A stretch of DNA of 64,000 nucleotides from positions 8,990,001 to 9,054,000 of the forward strand of contig NC_061458.1 of NCBI RefSeq assembly GCF_022581195.2, in the 5' to 3' direction. Under the pieces are notes generated by a model. The model was given only the letters and a program-made list of their open reading frames with translations. It made no database searches and had not been told where the DNA came from. The stretch is from Helicoverpa zea (lineage: Eukaryota > Arthropoda > Insecta > Lepidoptera > Noctuidae). This document shows positions 24,042-37,700 of this stretch, piece by piece. The position numbers and the translations under genes are program-made. Each line of letters opens with the position of its first letter. Positions within the stretch are counted from its first letter, which is position 1.

Positions 24042-26017
24042 GTACTCAATTAAGGTGCGAACGTTATATTAATCTAGTGCAATCTGGCACGTTTATGTAC
24101 AAATGCATTAGTGATTCCACTGCAGCGATGTTATTGTGGTGATGATATATTCATTAATGTTGTACTAACGCATAGGGGTGTAAAATAATTAATAAGAGCA
24201 TGCATTACGAATGCTATTGTGAACTACTTATGAGCTTTATTAATCACTCCTTTGTTGGTTTCCTCTTTTAAACATTGATTTCAATTAGCCGTAATTGCTT
24301 CTTCATAAGTTCAATTTCAAACTGTAGGTTAGGTGTATCTATGTGACGACTTTTTGGCAGCAGAGTTTGGGCGGCAAAACAAGTTTCTGCATTGCGTGTA
24401 GGTGTACCAAAAGCTTTGAAAATATAGCAGAAAAAGCTATTGATTTTACGGTCAACCAGCTTCTGCTACCTAGAATTCCGCATAAAACCCATTGCGCACA
24501 TTTCCTGTGAAATACAGCGGCTGTACCTTTCTCTCTAACAAAGTTAGCATCTAAAGTTAGTTTTTGCCTGATTCCTGAACACTGGAACAAAGCAACGGCA
24601 TTAATGGGTCATCTGTGTACGTACCACGGTTTTTACAGTCACTACTCTGGATAATGCTTGAGAGAGTACCAATTGAATTTTACTATAAGGTACTACGGAG
24701 ACCAAAAATATCACCAGAATATCTAGTTAAGGTAAAGAAGATTCCCGTTATTTATAAGGCACTTAACCTCCTTGTTTATGACGAAGCTAATTCTGTTTTG
24801 AGACAACGCGGTCGGAATTAGGATGTTGAAAATAAACACCACTGAAGAGGAAATTTTAATTATCTTAATGTTACCATAACAAACATTTGAACCGGAATCT
24901 TGGTTACGTCTTGGATCAGGTTGGAATAAACTGAGATTTTCTTGTACTGTAGGGGATACGATCGAATGTCCAGTCTTCAGACAAATGTTTGTGTATTGTG
25001 CAAATATTTTTCCGACGAGGGGATGGTCACCGCCCTTTGATATGGTTGCAATAAGGTCTGGGGTTTTTCTAATGCCGTTTTCCTAAACAGTAATGACACT
25101 CTTCGATCTCAAAAGAAGCATCTAAATCTCACCTAACCGCTCTTAAACAATCAGTGACAGCTTTTTTCTTCCAGATAAAATATATTTCTTGGAATTTTGT
25201 CCTTGACAGTCCAATGTTTATTTACTTACGTTATTAATAGCTATCAGGAGAAATCATGATATAATGTTACCTACATCAATTAAAATATGCTGGTAGTAAA
25301 AGAAATAAGATTTCTTCCCGAAACAAAAGAATCACATAACAAATGTTTGTATGTTTACAAACAGTTCCAAAAACAAGTCACACGTCATTCTCAGATGGGT
25401 ACATCGACACAACAGCATCCAAAATACTTTCTCTTAACATGTTCTGAAGGGTTAAAATCAATTAGTTTACCAACAAGGTATACAAAGAGCGACGTATCTA
25501 GTATAATGACGTCATCGGTACCATGCTGCGCCGGCCCGCACCCTCGCGTCATCTCTAATCGAAAATACTGTTCAGTAACTATTCTTTATTTATATCTCCG
25601 TCAGTGTCTGGAAATGTATGGAGCGGAGCAAATTACCGATTGTCTATCTATAGACGCACTGTTTAGATCATACCATCCTCTTTTAAGATTGCTTTCGAAG
25701 ATTACGCGCACGAAGTAAAGAAATATTTTGATTGTTTCTACTTTGGCTGCTGTTGCTTCCACACCTTCAAACTTGCTCTTTTTGGCACCAATCCATCTTA
25801 TTGGCATGGTCTACTGCATCTGTGTCTTAATATAAACTTTTCCGAGATTTGAAGGCAGGTGCATCTTGATTGTTCAAAACTGAAATAAAGTCAACCACTT
25901 CATAAACATCATCACTTATTAAACTGCCTATAACAATAGACTTAACACGCCAATATATTTCAATTACTCCATTTTATTTACAGATATAACAATTTGTTGC
26001 CGGCAGCGAGTCTATGT

Positions 26018-26090
26018 ATGCAAATCGGTTGCTTATGCCACATTCACACTGCAGGGGCGTCTGCTCTTTTAACAATTAAAATATGCAAAT
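26018..26090. promoter_or_regulatory. Two perfect POU octamers ATGCAAAT, 65 bp apart
   Basis: ATGCAAAT occurs at 26018-26025 and 26083-26090 in the same orientation. The octamer is the classic POU-domain site. A pair this close is suggestive of an enhancer but can arise by chance in AT-rich DNA. Confidence 0.3.
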
Positions 26091-27254
26091 GGGAGATATT
26101 ACCCACTACTTTTCATTCCGGCTCGATGGAGTACATATCAATGGGGTTGTACCACCCTAGCTGTGATGACGATGTCAAAAAATATGGATTGAGCAACACT
26201 CCCACTGGGCAAGCGGCGAAACTGTTTGTTTATATTATCACTTACATAGACACCTGTAGTTTACGAGGGAACAGGGAATTTAAATTGTAATTCTATTAGG
26301 TCTTTTATGAGCTGTCTGATTTTGTTTTGTTTTAATAACGGTGCCGGTAAAAGGTTTCGGATTTTAAACTTTGGCGTAAGTATCGAATTCTTGTAAACCT
26401 TTTACTAGACTAGATGGATCTTATTTCACGTTTGTATTACCTTTTATTCAGAACTTACTCTTAAATTAACTATGACTAGACCAAAACGATGTTGTATTAC
26501 AAGTTTATCTTCCATAAATATAATAGCGGCTAATAAATGGCGTCTCCAATAAGTTGCCCTCCTTGGTCTACGTTTCTTTGTTCAACAAACAACAAATCAA
26601 GGACATTACCTAGTATTTGGAACATTACTAATAATGCGTCACATTTCTATTGATCCCAAAGTCGTTGGCCGTCCACAACCGTATCACTAAATAGAGTGAT
26701 TACTTCATTACTTCAAAGTTAGGTAGATGGAGACAACGGCTAAACACCTAAATACCTAAATTACACAGATTGTACACCGTCGGGGTTAGGTTGCTATGTA
26801 AATTAATAATATGTAAATTTTCTCGCCCGCCGAACAGTTAGGGCTAAGCTGACGTTTACACAGCACTTCTAAGCGATACATACTGCCTATAGATTAATTT
26901 GGTAGCGTCGCCTTTTTAATTGAGTTCTTTGGTAAACAATTTGGAAACTCCTTTGTATTAAAGGGCATGAGTGTTACAATTTTTTAATTATTATACCTAC
27001 ACACAACAGAAAAAAAGGATTTAGTTAAGTTGAAGTTTACTTTATCTGTCCTTTCCCATTATTTAGTATTTTTCGCCTTAACTTTATTATCCAAAATTGC
27101 CTGTTTATCAAACTGTTATGGCATTCAAAGTTTTTAACAACAAAGGCACAATAACTTTGTACCAAAACATCGGATAAATATTTAATTAAATGTCTCCTGA
27201 AATCAATACAAGCACGCTGAAGGCGGGAACTTCGATAGTTTCTACAACGCGTAA

Positions 27255-27267
27255 CAGATGGCGCTAG
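27255..27267. promoter_or_regulatory. CTCF-like motif (CAGATGGCGCTAG)
   Basis: Same core as the sites at 19811, 23431 and 24031, with the orientation of the one at 24031. Confidence 0.35.
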
Positions 27268-30200
27268 GAGTACTTGGCTCATGAAATCGCTGAGTTTCAG
27301 TATTAAATACTGCCTCTTCATGGTTTCAAAGTATGTGTGTATAATAAACCTTTGTACACAGAAGAAACCATATTATAGGTATTTATTTAATCAATGGCGT
27401 TTTTAATAATAATATTACTTTATTTGAATTATAAGAGTTCAAACGTAATTCTTATAAACTTAGAAGAAAATATAAAAACAGCTTACTTTTCTGAACAAAA
27501 CTTATGTCTAAGTCAACCAAAACTGCAATTCAAAATTTATTTAAATAATCGTTTAATGCAAACTCAGTAGTGACGTCGACGCTCCCCGAGGCGATCAATT
27601 ACTGCAAATCAACTGCGAATCAACTTTCATGCGCCTCCCCTAGCGTTGACATTGCGCACTTGGACGCGAATCGGAACACCCTATTCGCAAACTGCATGTA
27701 AATCTAGTGTAAATTATTCCGAATCATGCTATGAAAGTTTTTAATGTTTTGAAACGGAGTAATTATGTTTGGTTTTATTCTGATGAGCAGTTTGGTATTA
27801 CGTTTGGTCGATTTACTGAGTTTTAAATGGTTTGCTTCCTCAACTTACACGTACAGAATTTTCAAAAAAATCTCTTTGTTCTATTTATTTGCATGAAGCT
27901 ACATAATTATATTTTTTGGATACTGTAAGTATCGAAACCACTATCCTCAGTACAGGAAGTTAACCAGCCACCCCTGCGCTATTTGGATGGATTCCCTGTC
28001 TCGACGTCAGCTGCCTTTGTTCAGTGTTGCGCTTTCAGTTCCCACACGGAAACTAATATTTACATGACTCGAAAATTCAGAGGACTCAGATTTTTTCAAA
28101 ATAAATGAAGTAAAAAAGAATTCAGTTTTCGATAAAAACATGAACATGATGTGTTTGTCAGCAAGAGTCTGACACTCTTTCATGCTTCTAACCTACAGCA
28201 GGAGGGGTAATTTGATGATTTACCATAAAAAAGATGTAATGACCATGTTGTTACACGTGTACCTAAGAAATGATAACACCAAAGAAGAATTAAAAATCAT
28301 GGAAAATCAAGTGAACAGGAGAGTACAGAAGGAAGGATTAACCTAACGAATTCTATAAACAAACGACCGTGTTCCCAATTTCAATGGAGACAACGCTTAA
28401 TTACATTCGCCTGATACAGACGGGAAAGGGTAAGCAGTTATTATAAATAATTTAGCAAATAGCCCACCCGGGTCGCACGGCCATGATTACACAAGAAATC
28501 TATGTATTTATAACACTCTATTTTTGGCTCTGGAAATGAAAATGACTGGTAAGTCCATTGCTTTCTGGGGAATATAAAAATTGCTTTAGACCGAAATGAT
28601 GATGCTTCATGTTTTATGGGTTTCTTTTATTTTAATTTGTTTTTTCTTTACTACACATATCAGTATTTAAGTGTTTACTTTTAGTTCTTCTGAGTTTACT
28701 GACACCTCTATCCATTCACCATCTAAATAAATTCGTCCTTCAATCAAAGAGCTCCCAACCAAATTTTTGTTGCTCTTTTCAACAGCGTGTAATAGTCTGA
28801 TACCCTGCGGTGCAAGAAATTCAAGGTCATGTATGTTTTCTTATCAAGGTCATTCCAAATAAAAAATGCAATACGAACCCTGCTTTTAAACCACAAGGTT
28901 GGTACTGGATAATTCTATTCGCTTAACTCCCAAAACCATTCAAAAGATCTAAGAGCCCATTTCGCCACTCTCAGTAATACTTTTAGATCAAAATGCTGTT
29001 CACAATGTAAGTATTTGGAAGATGTGTCGGGGTGTATTCATAAATTGATCCGATGTGAGGTCACTAGTCGGAGGGTTGAATGCAATATGTCTGGGGACGA
29101 TCACGTGCCGAAGGGTCATAATCCGATGGAAAATATAGTGTGTCGTGTGTCCGTTTTAATTGAAAAAGTTAAATACATTGTAATATAATGCGAAGTCAGT
29201 TTATTGCTTAGATTAATTGTTTGCTTTTTAGAATTATTTTTTGGCCATCTGGTCTAGTGTAGTTCTATTACAGAATGTGCCCAAACTAGCACCAATAGAG
29301 TAAAGAAGTCTAACAGATGTCATCTTCTGCACAATCCTACCTGCTTCTCTTGGGTAAACACAAACACAGTCGAATTTCCTCAAAATAATTCGGAAGGTCC
29401 TAATGAAAATTAGCATATTCCTGTGATCTAATCTGAATCTATATTTCAAGGGTATACAACCCTCTTTAAGAGCTGACTGGACCCCTATAGGGCTCAAGCG
29501 TCTAGACGTAGATTGTACGACGCACTTAGCATATTAACATACTAATTACATTTATCCTATCCGCATGTAATTCTGACGCTCCCGCAAGGGGGATCCTTTA
29601 CAAAGTAAATATCTGAACTAGGTGAATCATTTGTTTTAGATAATCAGCTAGATAAAGATCAATGAAGAAATCTGGACAATAAAGAAGTGGTGGAAGTCGA
29701 GTAGATATTCCTAATAATAGTAGCCAACTAGGAGAACACTACCAAAACCTGACTCGCTAACAAAACTGAATCTTTAAACTTTTACCAAGAAATGACTAAT
29801 GAAGTCTTAACAAAAGAATAACAGTAACAAGGCATCGATGCTGAAAACATAACTAACATGACTAACAAATTATTTAACCTCAATAAACATATTTTTGACC
29901 ACACAGTACCAACATCACATAATCCATTTACGAACACACGCACGCGTAAAATGACTGCATTAACCCGATGAGGTTCGATTGCAGACATTAATTACCATTA
30001 TTAATATCTGTAATTCACGTTCGATGCGTACGTGCAATTAAGTGGAACTATGTAGTGCCTACAGGCTAGTGGGTAATCCGCAAACAATATTAGGGAAATC
30101 AGCATTGAACTGTGACGTATGCATAGTAATGGTCGCATGCCATTGGATGGGCGCTTTAGGTATGTCGGTTACGTAATTAAGCTGGTGATGTATGGGATCT

Positions 30201-30419
30201 GTTGTGTTAGGTAGGACTAAAGCAGTGTTAATGACTGCGATTCGGGGAAGTTCCATGTAACGAGATTCAAACGCTTTCATATGTATCTATCATAACGCAG
30301 TAACAATGCGTTCTGTTATTGTGCAGATTTTCATTTATAAACTTAGCGGTATTAAGTATTTCTACATTTAGAGGTCATGCTTATAAGTTGGAGTCATGCA
30401 TTCCTTGAAATGATGCATT

Positions 30420-30490
30420 TTCACTCAACCGTCATCGTTATCTTCCTCCTGCACTTATCCCCATTTTATTCGGCGTCAGCGCAGCAAGTT
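30420..30490 (-). repeat. Interspersed repeat tail
   Basis: The plus strand reads cgttatcttcctcctgc, cttatccccattttat, tcggcgtcagcgcagc. It matches the same family as 52540-52745 (tcttcttcctcctgccc ... ttggggtcggcgcaa), giving two copies in the window. Likely the end region of a lepidopteran LINE or SINE on the minus strand. Confidence 0.6.
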
Positions 30491-30964
30491 TTTTTCTTCT
30501 ATTCTATCTACCATCACAAATACATTTTTATTTTTCAGCTTTATTATAATTTTCTTTCCTTCGAAGTCTTAATTCATCAATAAAGATAATTTTAAAATAT
30601 ATCACCATTAATGTCACTATTATTAATTTATCATTCTTGAAAATCATGTGCATCCAATAATAAAACAAAGCCAATGATTACTTCCAAAACATTGGCAAAA
30701 TGACACTATCGCGTAGATAACACATATGTGAACGCAACTTTTAATAAATTTGTAACATAACATGTGTTGATCAGCGTTTCGTTTAACTATTTATCGAACT
30801 TCCGTACGTCCAAATGGATATTAGTATCAATTTATCTATGCATAGGTAGTATCTAATCTGCTTGAATTGAAATATGTCGATCCGAAGATGTAAAGTTACA
30901 TGGAAGGCGCTGTTAATCCTGTTAATCCTTCTTGGTTTTATGGCTCGTATTATATCCAGACTGC

Positions 30965-31195
30965 CCCCTAGACTAGTGGTCCGAAGTAGGGAGTCTCGAG
31001 TTCGAAATCGCTTTGTGGGTTTTAAGAAGTTTTCACAGAGAATCATTCACCAAGTCATTTTAAATCACTGCATCATTAGACATGAAAAAGAGGTAGGTAT
31101 GTAAGTATTAACGCCCGGGCTCTATAATGGCCTGCGCAGTTGACTGCTCTCTTTCGAGAAAGTCCTGATGTAGGACAGGGCTAAACCCAACAACG
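30965..31195 (+). repeat. tRNA-derived SINE
   Basis: The head has an A-box-like tagactagtggtcc at 30969-30982 and a B-box-like gagttcgaaatc at 30998-31009. Its body ends with gcccgggctctataatgg and ctttcgagaaagtcctgatg near 31110-31195, sequence seen in lepidopteran SINEs. Two antiparallel 76- and 87-codon frames here are repeat-derived. Confidence 0.5.
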
Positions 31196-31199
31196 ATTT

Positions 31200-32090
31200 G
31201 ATAAACCTATTAGAATTATTGGAAGATTAATTTTTATTTATTTTTCTACATTATCTTTTTTAATATTCACCGTCGCACACAACTGTTTCAAAAAGTTTAG
31301 ATATCCTTATTTTAAAGCGTCTACAATACACCTAGAATTCACCTACGTCCAAGCCAGTTCCAGTTTCCACAAATCTACGTATTATCCGATCCGTCGACAG
31401 ACGGGGGCCAATCGAATTATGTTCCCATTATTATTTGGGGACGCTTTGCACCGTCATAACAGGGGCGACATGTGTAGTCAAATCTGCGAACAGTTTGTGT
31501 ATTAATTAGGAAACCAATTTAAACATTGACTATGTTTGTTTGAATGAAGTTCTAACTGCAATTTTAGGTAGGGTTGTCGAGTGTCATGTCTATTTTGGAC
31601 ATTGGTGAGGTATACTTAGTAAGTTGAGTTTTGAATTCACAGTGAGATATAAAGGCCATGGTAAATAACAACACAAGAAGAGTAAAATACGATCTTACGC
31701 ATCTATCTGCCAAGGGTCAGAAAAAGTCTGTACTTACTTCTATAAAATATTTTTTTGCTTGAGAAGACTATACCTAGGTACTACCAACCGGCCTACAAAG
31801 AAAATAATCAGTTTCCTATCATCTTGAAAAGCGACTTGCTACAGATACATAATAAATAGAACTGCCAAGTGGTTGCCGTCTCTCTCTGTCTCTACAAAAG
31901 AAGTAAACATTACTATGCGAATGAGAAAAAGTTGCCACTGTTATACAAAACACACGACAAATAAATGATAGACTCTGCATACATCTACATAATTAGGTAG
32001 ACCTAGATATTTTTTTATAAAACCCCAAAGTTATAGGGAATAGTCTACCACCTAGATAAATATAAGTAGGTATTAAAGAAGTAAACTTTT
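31200..32090. other. Non-coding, nothing recognised
   Basis: AT-rich; no feature supported until the T-rich splice-acceptor tract at 32083-32096. Confidence 0.5.
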
Positions 32091-32096
32091 TTTCAG

Positions 32097-32216
32097 GAAC
32101 CAAGTGGATATTTCTCGACGCTGACTCACGCTGAAGATGCAGATGGTAGTGCTCAGAGAAGGCTCAATAAAGACGGTGACCATGAGTTTCTGGAAAATGG
32201 AGACAGACTTCAGCAT
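32097..32216 (+). CDS. Candidate internal coding exon, 40 codons, phase 0/0
   Basis: A polypyrimidine tract ending ctttttttcag precedes an open stretch of exactly 120 nt followed by GT (catGTACTT). The translation starts EPSGYFSTLTHAEDADG and ends EFLENGDRLQH. It is rich in Asp/Glu and charged residues, unlike the Phe/Ile/Lys/Asn-rich chance frames around it. Both ends are in phase 0, so it could be skipped without a frameshift. The donor is weak (GTACTTAAG), and the frame stays open past it to about 32310. I do not recognise the protein. If real, it belongs to a plus-strand gene with very large introns. Confidence 0.35.
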
Positions 32217-32959
32217 GTACTTAAGTTATTTTATTTTCTAAGGGTTATGTTGTGTTCACGTCGATGTCATATACTTAGTTCTATTATGCAATTTTTTGTC
32301 TATAGAACGTAAATATAAACCTGCATGACTCTTATGACCGATGTCTACGTACCTATACTCGTAGTTTATTTTTACAATTCAGGTACGCAATAAATAATAT
32401 TTTTCATAGAGCGAGCGTGGAGATAATTTGTAATTCACAGAAATGTATACACAAAGCATTTTTCTCGGTAATCACCACGCGAGCGATGTTAATCTCTGTT
32501 CTACATAACTAAAACTTGGCCAAACCGCCCTCAATTAGATTAGTCAATTGAGTAACGCGCAGTTGAGCCACTCTCGCCGAAGTAATGAAGAAGTAAACCC
32601 AACGTGCCCTCCAGCTCCACCGATACCGACGTCAATAAAAACAAATATATCACTAAACACGCCAGGATCACCCCCACCACCCCCCCACATATCGCCACAG
32701 CGCCCTAAATACCTTATATAATTACATATCACGCTTCATTGTCGTGATAAATACTTTCTCACAGTTATCATTTACCAAATCTACGCCACTGTCCATTTTA
32801 GATAATGGTGCGACAAGGACGCAGCATACGGAGCACCGCCGAGTAAGAATGGAGTGGATATAAAATAACATATATTATTATAGTGTCCACAAGCCAAGCG
32901 GATATTGATTATCTGCCACAGCTGAGAGCCGCGGAGCCCCCCGCTCGCCCCTACCAGCT

Positions 32960-33235
32960 TGGGCGCCCACAAAACTTATGTTCCCGCCACCTAGAGTACA
33001 TTTTCCACCCTAAACCGGTTCGCAGATGGTGCATTTTCCCTCTCCTCCTCTCGCGAACATAACTCGTTTTCGCAATCTGCGCGATATTCAATATTTGATC
33101 TCTGTCTAACCGACTGAACTGCGTGTGACTGCAATATCCCCGTCTCGTTCGAGCACATTCCATAATAATTTTCGATGCATTCCCTTGCCATGATTTTCCA
33201 GCGAAACGCGGAGTGCGATTTTACTTGTGAGTACG
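32960..33235 (+). promoter_or_regulatory. CpG-rich patch with possible first exon and splice donor
   Basis: A GC- and CG-rich stretch ends in cttGTGAGTACGG at 33230, a good splice donor. Just upstream is ttgccATGATTTTCC at 33188-33202, opening a short frame (MIFQRNAECDF) into that donor. Taken together it looks like a first exon after a promoter, but there is no TATA box or other fixed start. Minus-strand frames of 63-70 codons here are probably compositional. Confidence 0.25.
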
Positions 33236-34540
33236 GTTAAATTTATAAGAAATCGGTTAATATATTTCGCGTTCAATACGCATTCTCATGTAAATATTAC
33301 TGCAAATATATATTTACTACGGATTTCGTTATTTCAATTGTTAACATTTTATTCCATATTTTATGTTTGTGTACAAAACAAACGATAACAAACTAACCAC
33401 TGACATGAAAATGCCATTTGGTTAATTGTTATTGTCGTGCGTAACTATTAAATTAATTACTTATTTTTATGGGTTCGTCTATAGTCACTCTAAATCAAAT
33501 ACAACCAAATCTCTATTTTATTACACTGTATAAAAATAAATAAAAAATTTTGACTTATTAATAAGTTAATTTGAAATTTGATTGAATGTATTTGCATTAA
33601 CAAAAGTCTGGAAGGATTCACCTTTAACTTAAAAGCATGGCATGTCTAGACACTACTAGTGAACAAATTCTGTACTACAAAACTTTTCGTGGGGCAAGGG
33701 ACTCACTACATTCGTCTTACTACATCTGTGTGCGTCGGTGTAACCTGTGAAAAATTGCTTTTCCCAATGTGTGCGCGCACACAGACACAGAAGTGGGTGA
33801 AAGGGGAGGGGAGCCGAGAGGGTCAGGGCGGGAAAGGGGTCCGAGTCGTGAACTAAATAGCTTAGTGTTAACACATATTGACATCAAATTTACCGCGATG
33901 TTATCATTTATTCAGGTAGCAATACAATCATTGTTCTTTTAGTTAACTTTTGTATTTTTGCGTGGCCTGTAATTTTTTGGTCGTTTGTACTTTTTACTCG
34001 CAAGCATGTCAACGATTAATTATTTTTGCTGCTTTGTTTAACTTTCGTTGACTTTGGTGTTATTATGAATTTAAATTGCTCGTTGAAGCTCCCAATTTTT
34101 AACTGCCATTTTTATAGCCAAAATGGCGCTTGTTATTAACGGGTTAAAAAGCATTTTATTAGAACGTTTTAGAATGCCTCGTGCAAACATCATATTCATC
34201 CCCTTGCAGACACCAAACTTTTAGTGTACTATCGGCCTATAACTATCAGCCGATAGTTGCCCAACATTTTAATCTACTGTCAGCGGTGGTCAAACAAAGA
34301 TACAACTGTAGTAGTAAAAATCTTGTTGTACCCTTCTTAAATTGTGTATGATACATAAATAGACCAGTAAATAAAAAATAATACCTATTCATCATCAAAA
34401 ATCTCATAATTTAATAACAAAAGATATAAAGTTAAATATAGTAACGTCAGTATATCGCGGAGTTGCAACAGAAACTGCAGCTAAAAGTATACAGTATGCA
34501 GACGGCGCGTTTGTTGCTAACTCTCGAGTGCTGTGAGCAT
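33236..34540. other. Non-coding, nothing recognised
   Basis: Includes an inverted ctatcggc/gccgatag pair at about 34229-34257. Antiparallel frames at 33656-33874 are not credible genes. Confidence 0.45.
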
Positions 34541-34718
34541 TCTATACTTAATATTATAAAGCTGAAGAGTTTGTTTGTTTGATAATCTAGGATAGTTCTG
34601 AACCGATTTGATATTAATTCTTTCGGTGTTAGATACCACTTATTTATCGAAAAAGGCCTTTTCATCCAGGTGTGCCAAGTAGCTTCCATAAGACGCGGGC
34701 GAAGCCGCTGGCGGAAGG
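34541..34718 (+). mobile_element. Non-autonomous Helitron
   Basis: Begins TCTATACTTAATATTATAAAG, then ctgaagagtttgtttgtttg, and ends acgcgggcgaagccgctgg. The GCGGGCGAAGCCGC segment is the 3' hairpin typical of Helitrons. The final CTAG has decayed to gcggaaggc. No Rep/helicase coding capacity. Confidence 0.8.
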
Positions 34719-34719
34719 C

Positions 34720-37700
34720 ATCAGAATATAATATGATGATGATCTGTGTTATATGGATAGTATATTAGTTCTAGATATAGATGTATTACCTACATACTCG
34801 GCTTAATTAACCATTCATATGCAATTAATGAATAATTAGCTTAAGATATTAGGAGGTAATTCACTCGAGGCGTGGGCGAAATCGCGAGAAACAGCTATAG
34901 TCTCTAATGACATTAGGTTACGTTAAGAATTAAAAAAAAAAACAAAATCAATAGAAAAATTTGCAACTGAAGTGAAATAGAATTGTCAAGGCCCACATTC
35001 ACCCTTAGACAGATTTTTTTTATTTTCCATCACCGATCTCGTTTACAATTTTTTCTACACAACTTCAGAAATGTTACACACATCCTCGCGAAATCCACCA
35101 ATCACAGCGCTGTCATGTGACGCGACGAACGGTTTTTGTCTCCCACAACTTGGGCGAGTTTAATTTAATGGAGCAACACGCAAGTTAGCACTCTGTTTGT
35201 TTGCTAATCTGTGGCTCATTTCCATGGGGCTTTTAAAGCAGGTTGTACTGTGGATATTTAAGCCATTTAGGACATAGCAATACAGGTCAGTTTAGTACAT
35301 TATGTAGGTACTTATACGAAATTCCTGCTAAGTGCATGTTATTTTTTTTCTTAACCGGCACTATACCACTGCTGGGACCGAAACAATATCTTTCGGGATC
35401 CAAGCCCTACTGAAAAAAGAACATACCTACAGTCCACCGTGGTGGGACACAAAAGGTCCAAATCCCCATGAGTGTCACTCCCAAGCTTTGAAATACCTCA
35501 AAGTGCTAAATAGTGCTCAATAACCGATAAAAGTTAAAAGAATAAAATACAACATTTTGCAAATATTCAACCATTATAAACTTCACAATTGTAGCTTCAA
35601 ACTTGTTGTCATAATCTCCCCTAAAATACCATCGAGTAACTTATCTGACACCAATACTTTATTGAAATATAGACCATCCACCTTAAGCAATAGAGTAGAA
35701 TTTCGTTCATAAATTATGCATTCGGAACTGTATTAGTTCCTGACAAAAATATGAGCGGAATAGTGACAAAAAGAAAAAGTTACTAGAAGAGATTACTTTA
35801 AAAGTTCGTTGGATATACTTGAGTAACATGTTAACTGGAACTAGGATAATATTTTTACCTTTTTCTTCATGTGGTCTATGAATAGCGGACAATGTAGGCG
35901 GCAAATGTAGCGAGGAGGTAAGTTAGTAGGTACATCTGCACTTGAACATTGTTTTTGTAAACCTGCATCACATTGTGGTGATAGTTTTGGGTATCCTTTT
36001 GTTGCACTACTCTACACTAGATAATTTTGATAAGAGTGATATGACTTTTTTTCAACTTAATATAAAACGGCAACAAGCTTACACACTAGGCAATAGAGGT
36101 AAGACCATCTGCAAATGGTTACTTTGCATTACCAAGTATTGAATATTTTCAGCAAAATCAACGCACGCGCAGAAAAAGACATAGGTACTGAAGCGATAAA
36201 CTCTTTGTAGCAATAAAAGAGCAAGTGGCTACGACTGCTCTTCTATGAAACCCTATAATAAACTAGTATTTTCACATTACAGTAAGTAACAATTTCATCG
36301 TATAATACACCTTAGTGCAAAGTTCAAGACGAATAAGTTTCAGGATTCTCGCGCCTCGTGACTATGCTTTGTTTCTTTGTTTACACATTGACCCAAATAG
36401 GCCGAGAGCCAGTTAGGGCGACTGACTAAATTGTTTTGATGTATCAATGACGCAACCGCCCTTTCAGGTGGGACAATGGATCCATGGAGTCGATGTATTT
36501 TAAGCTTCGAAATTCTCGATCCATAAATACGATTCTATCGAATACATGCGCGCTTCCAATTCAATCGCGAGCCTCAGGGAATATAAACCAAAACAACGTA
36601 TAACAAACCTTGTAAATACCACGTATCAAAAGGAATCTTTAATCAACGTTTTACAGCTAATAGACAGCAAACAGCTACGGCTGACATAAAAGTTTATTAG
36701 GTAGCATTAAAACTAGTTGTACGGTGTTTTATCAATTCCTAGTAGCGTTAGTTAATCTGTTAAAAATATTTGTGATTGAAGATTCGCAACAAGTAATAAA
36801 CTAAATAAGAAATGATGAATTGAGGGCCGCAACGGGGTCTTAATGAACTTGTAATAAAATTATTGGTCACACACAGGGCAGCTCAGGCAACGCCCCAGGA
36901 CGAGTTAACCTGTTTAGTGATGTGACATGAGTTCGGCGATAAGGGTTGTTTGTCGATAGATTTTAAAGTGGTGTTTTTTTCTTCGGGTAAATGTGTGACT
37001 TTTGTCAAAATTTATTGATTTGAGGATTTTATCGTATTTGTTAAATCTTATTTCAATAGGTTTATAAGATAAATACGTAGAGAATTCGTTTGAAACTTAT
37101 GGTAGCATAAAAATCTAAATGGTTATGGAAAAGTGATAAAACAGACAGCATCTTCTGAAAAGAGTTTAACCCCATTTCGTATTACGCCTCGTTCGATTTT
37201 ATACAACAATTTATAGGCGTCTTTAAACCCGCGTTTACATTAAAAGTGTTAAATTCTAAAGCTTTATTTAAACCTAAACTTAAACTGTAAACATTCGCTA
37301 TTAAACTCGCTAGAACCCGGTAGCAGTACACACAACAGGAAAAATAACAGCGTCATTTACTCAGTTTATATCGACATCGATAAACCGGCTCCACTCAGAG
37401 TCAGTAGTATCTAGAGAGGCAAGCTACAATAAAATGTACCGAGCTAGCTACAAGCCTGAGCAGTTACTCGGGTACACCCCACCTCCCTACCCCAACCCCC
37501 ACGCCATATGCGCAGTTCACTCACACATAGACAGCTCACGCAGACACATCACCTGCAAATCGTGTCCACACATTTGATTATCAATAGTGACGTATGCAAC
37601 TGGCATTCTGTCGATAGATGCTAATAGTGTCCGTCCATCGACGATTATTCGACTAATTGATTTTGCTATCGTGTATTATTCTTTTTTTTTTTTTCTCAGT

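Larger units (their letters stand above)
19280..30415. other. Long non-coding stretch
   Basis: Eleven kilobases without a supported gene. The longest frame, 143 codons at 25287-25718 (+), has no domain, no coding-like composition and no flanking splice signals, and is not called. Apart from the CTCF-like and octamer motifs listed separately, only mixed AT-rich DNA with TAGGTACCTACCTAC-type sequence (23220-23270) was seen. Confidence 0.45.

Noticed and set aside
25287..25718. 143-codon plus-strand frame, longest outside the retrotransposons
   Set aside because: No domain, hydrophobic segment or splice context; composition like random translation of AT-rich DNA.
25994..26290. 98-codon plus-strand frame after an acceptor-like tttatttacag
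   Set aside because: Acceptor is plausible but no donor closes an exon in frame and the translation is Cys/His/Thr-scattered without a domain; kept only as octamer context.
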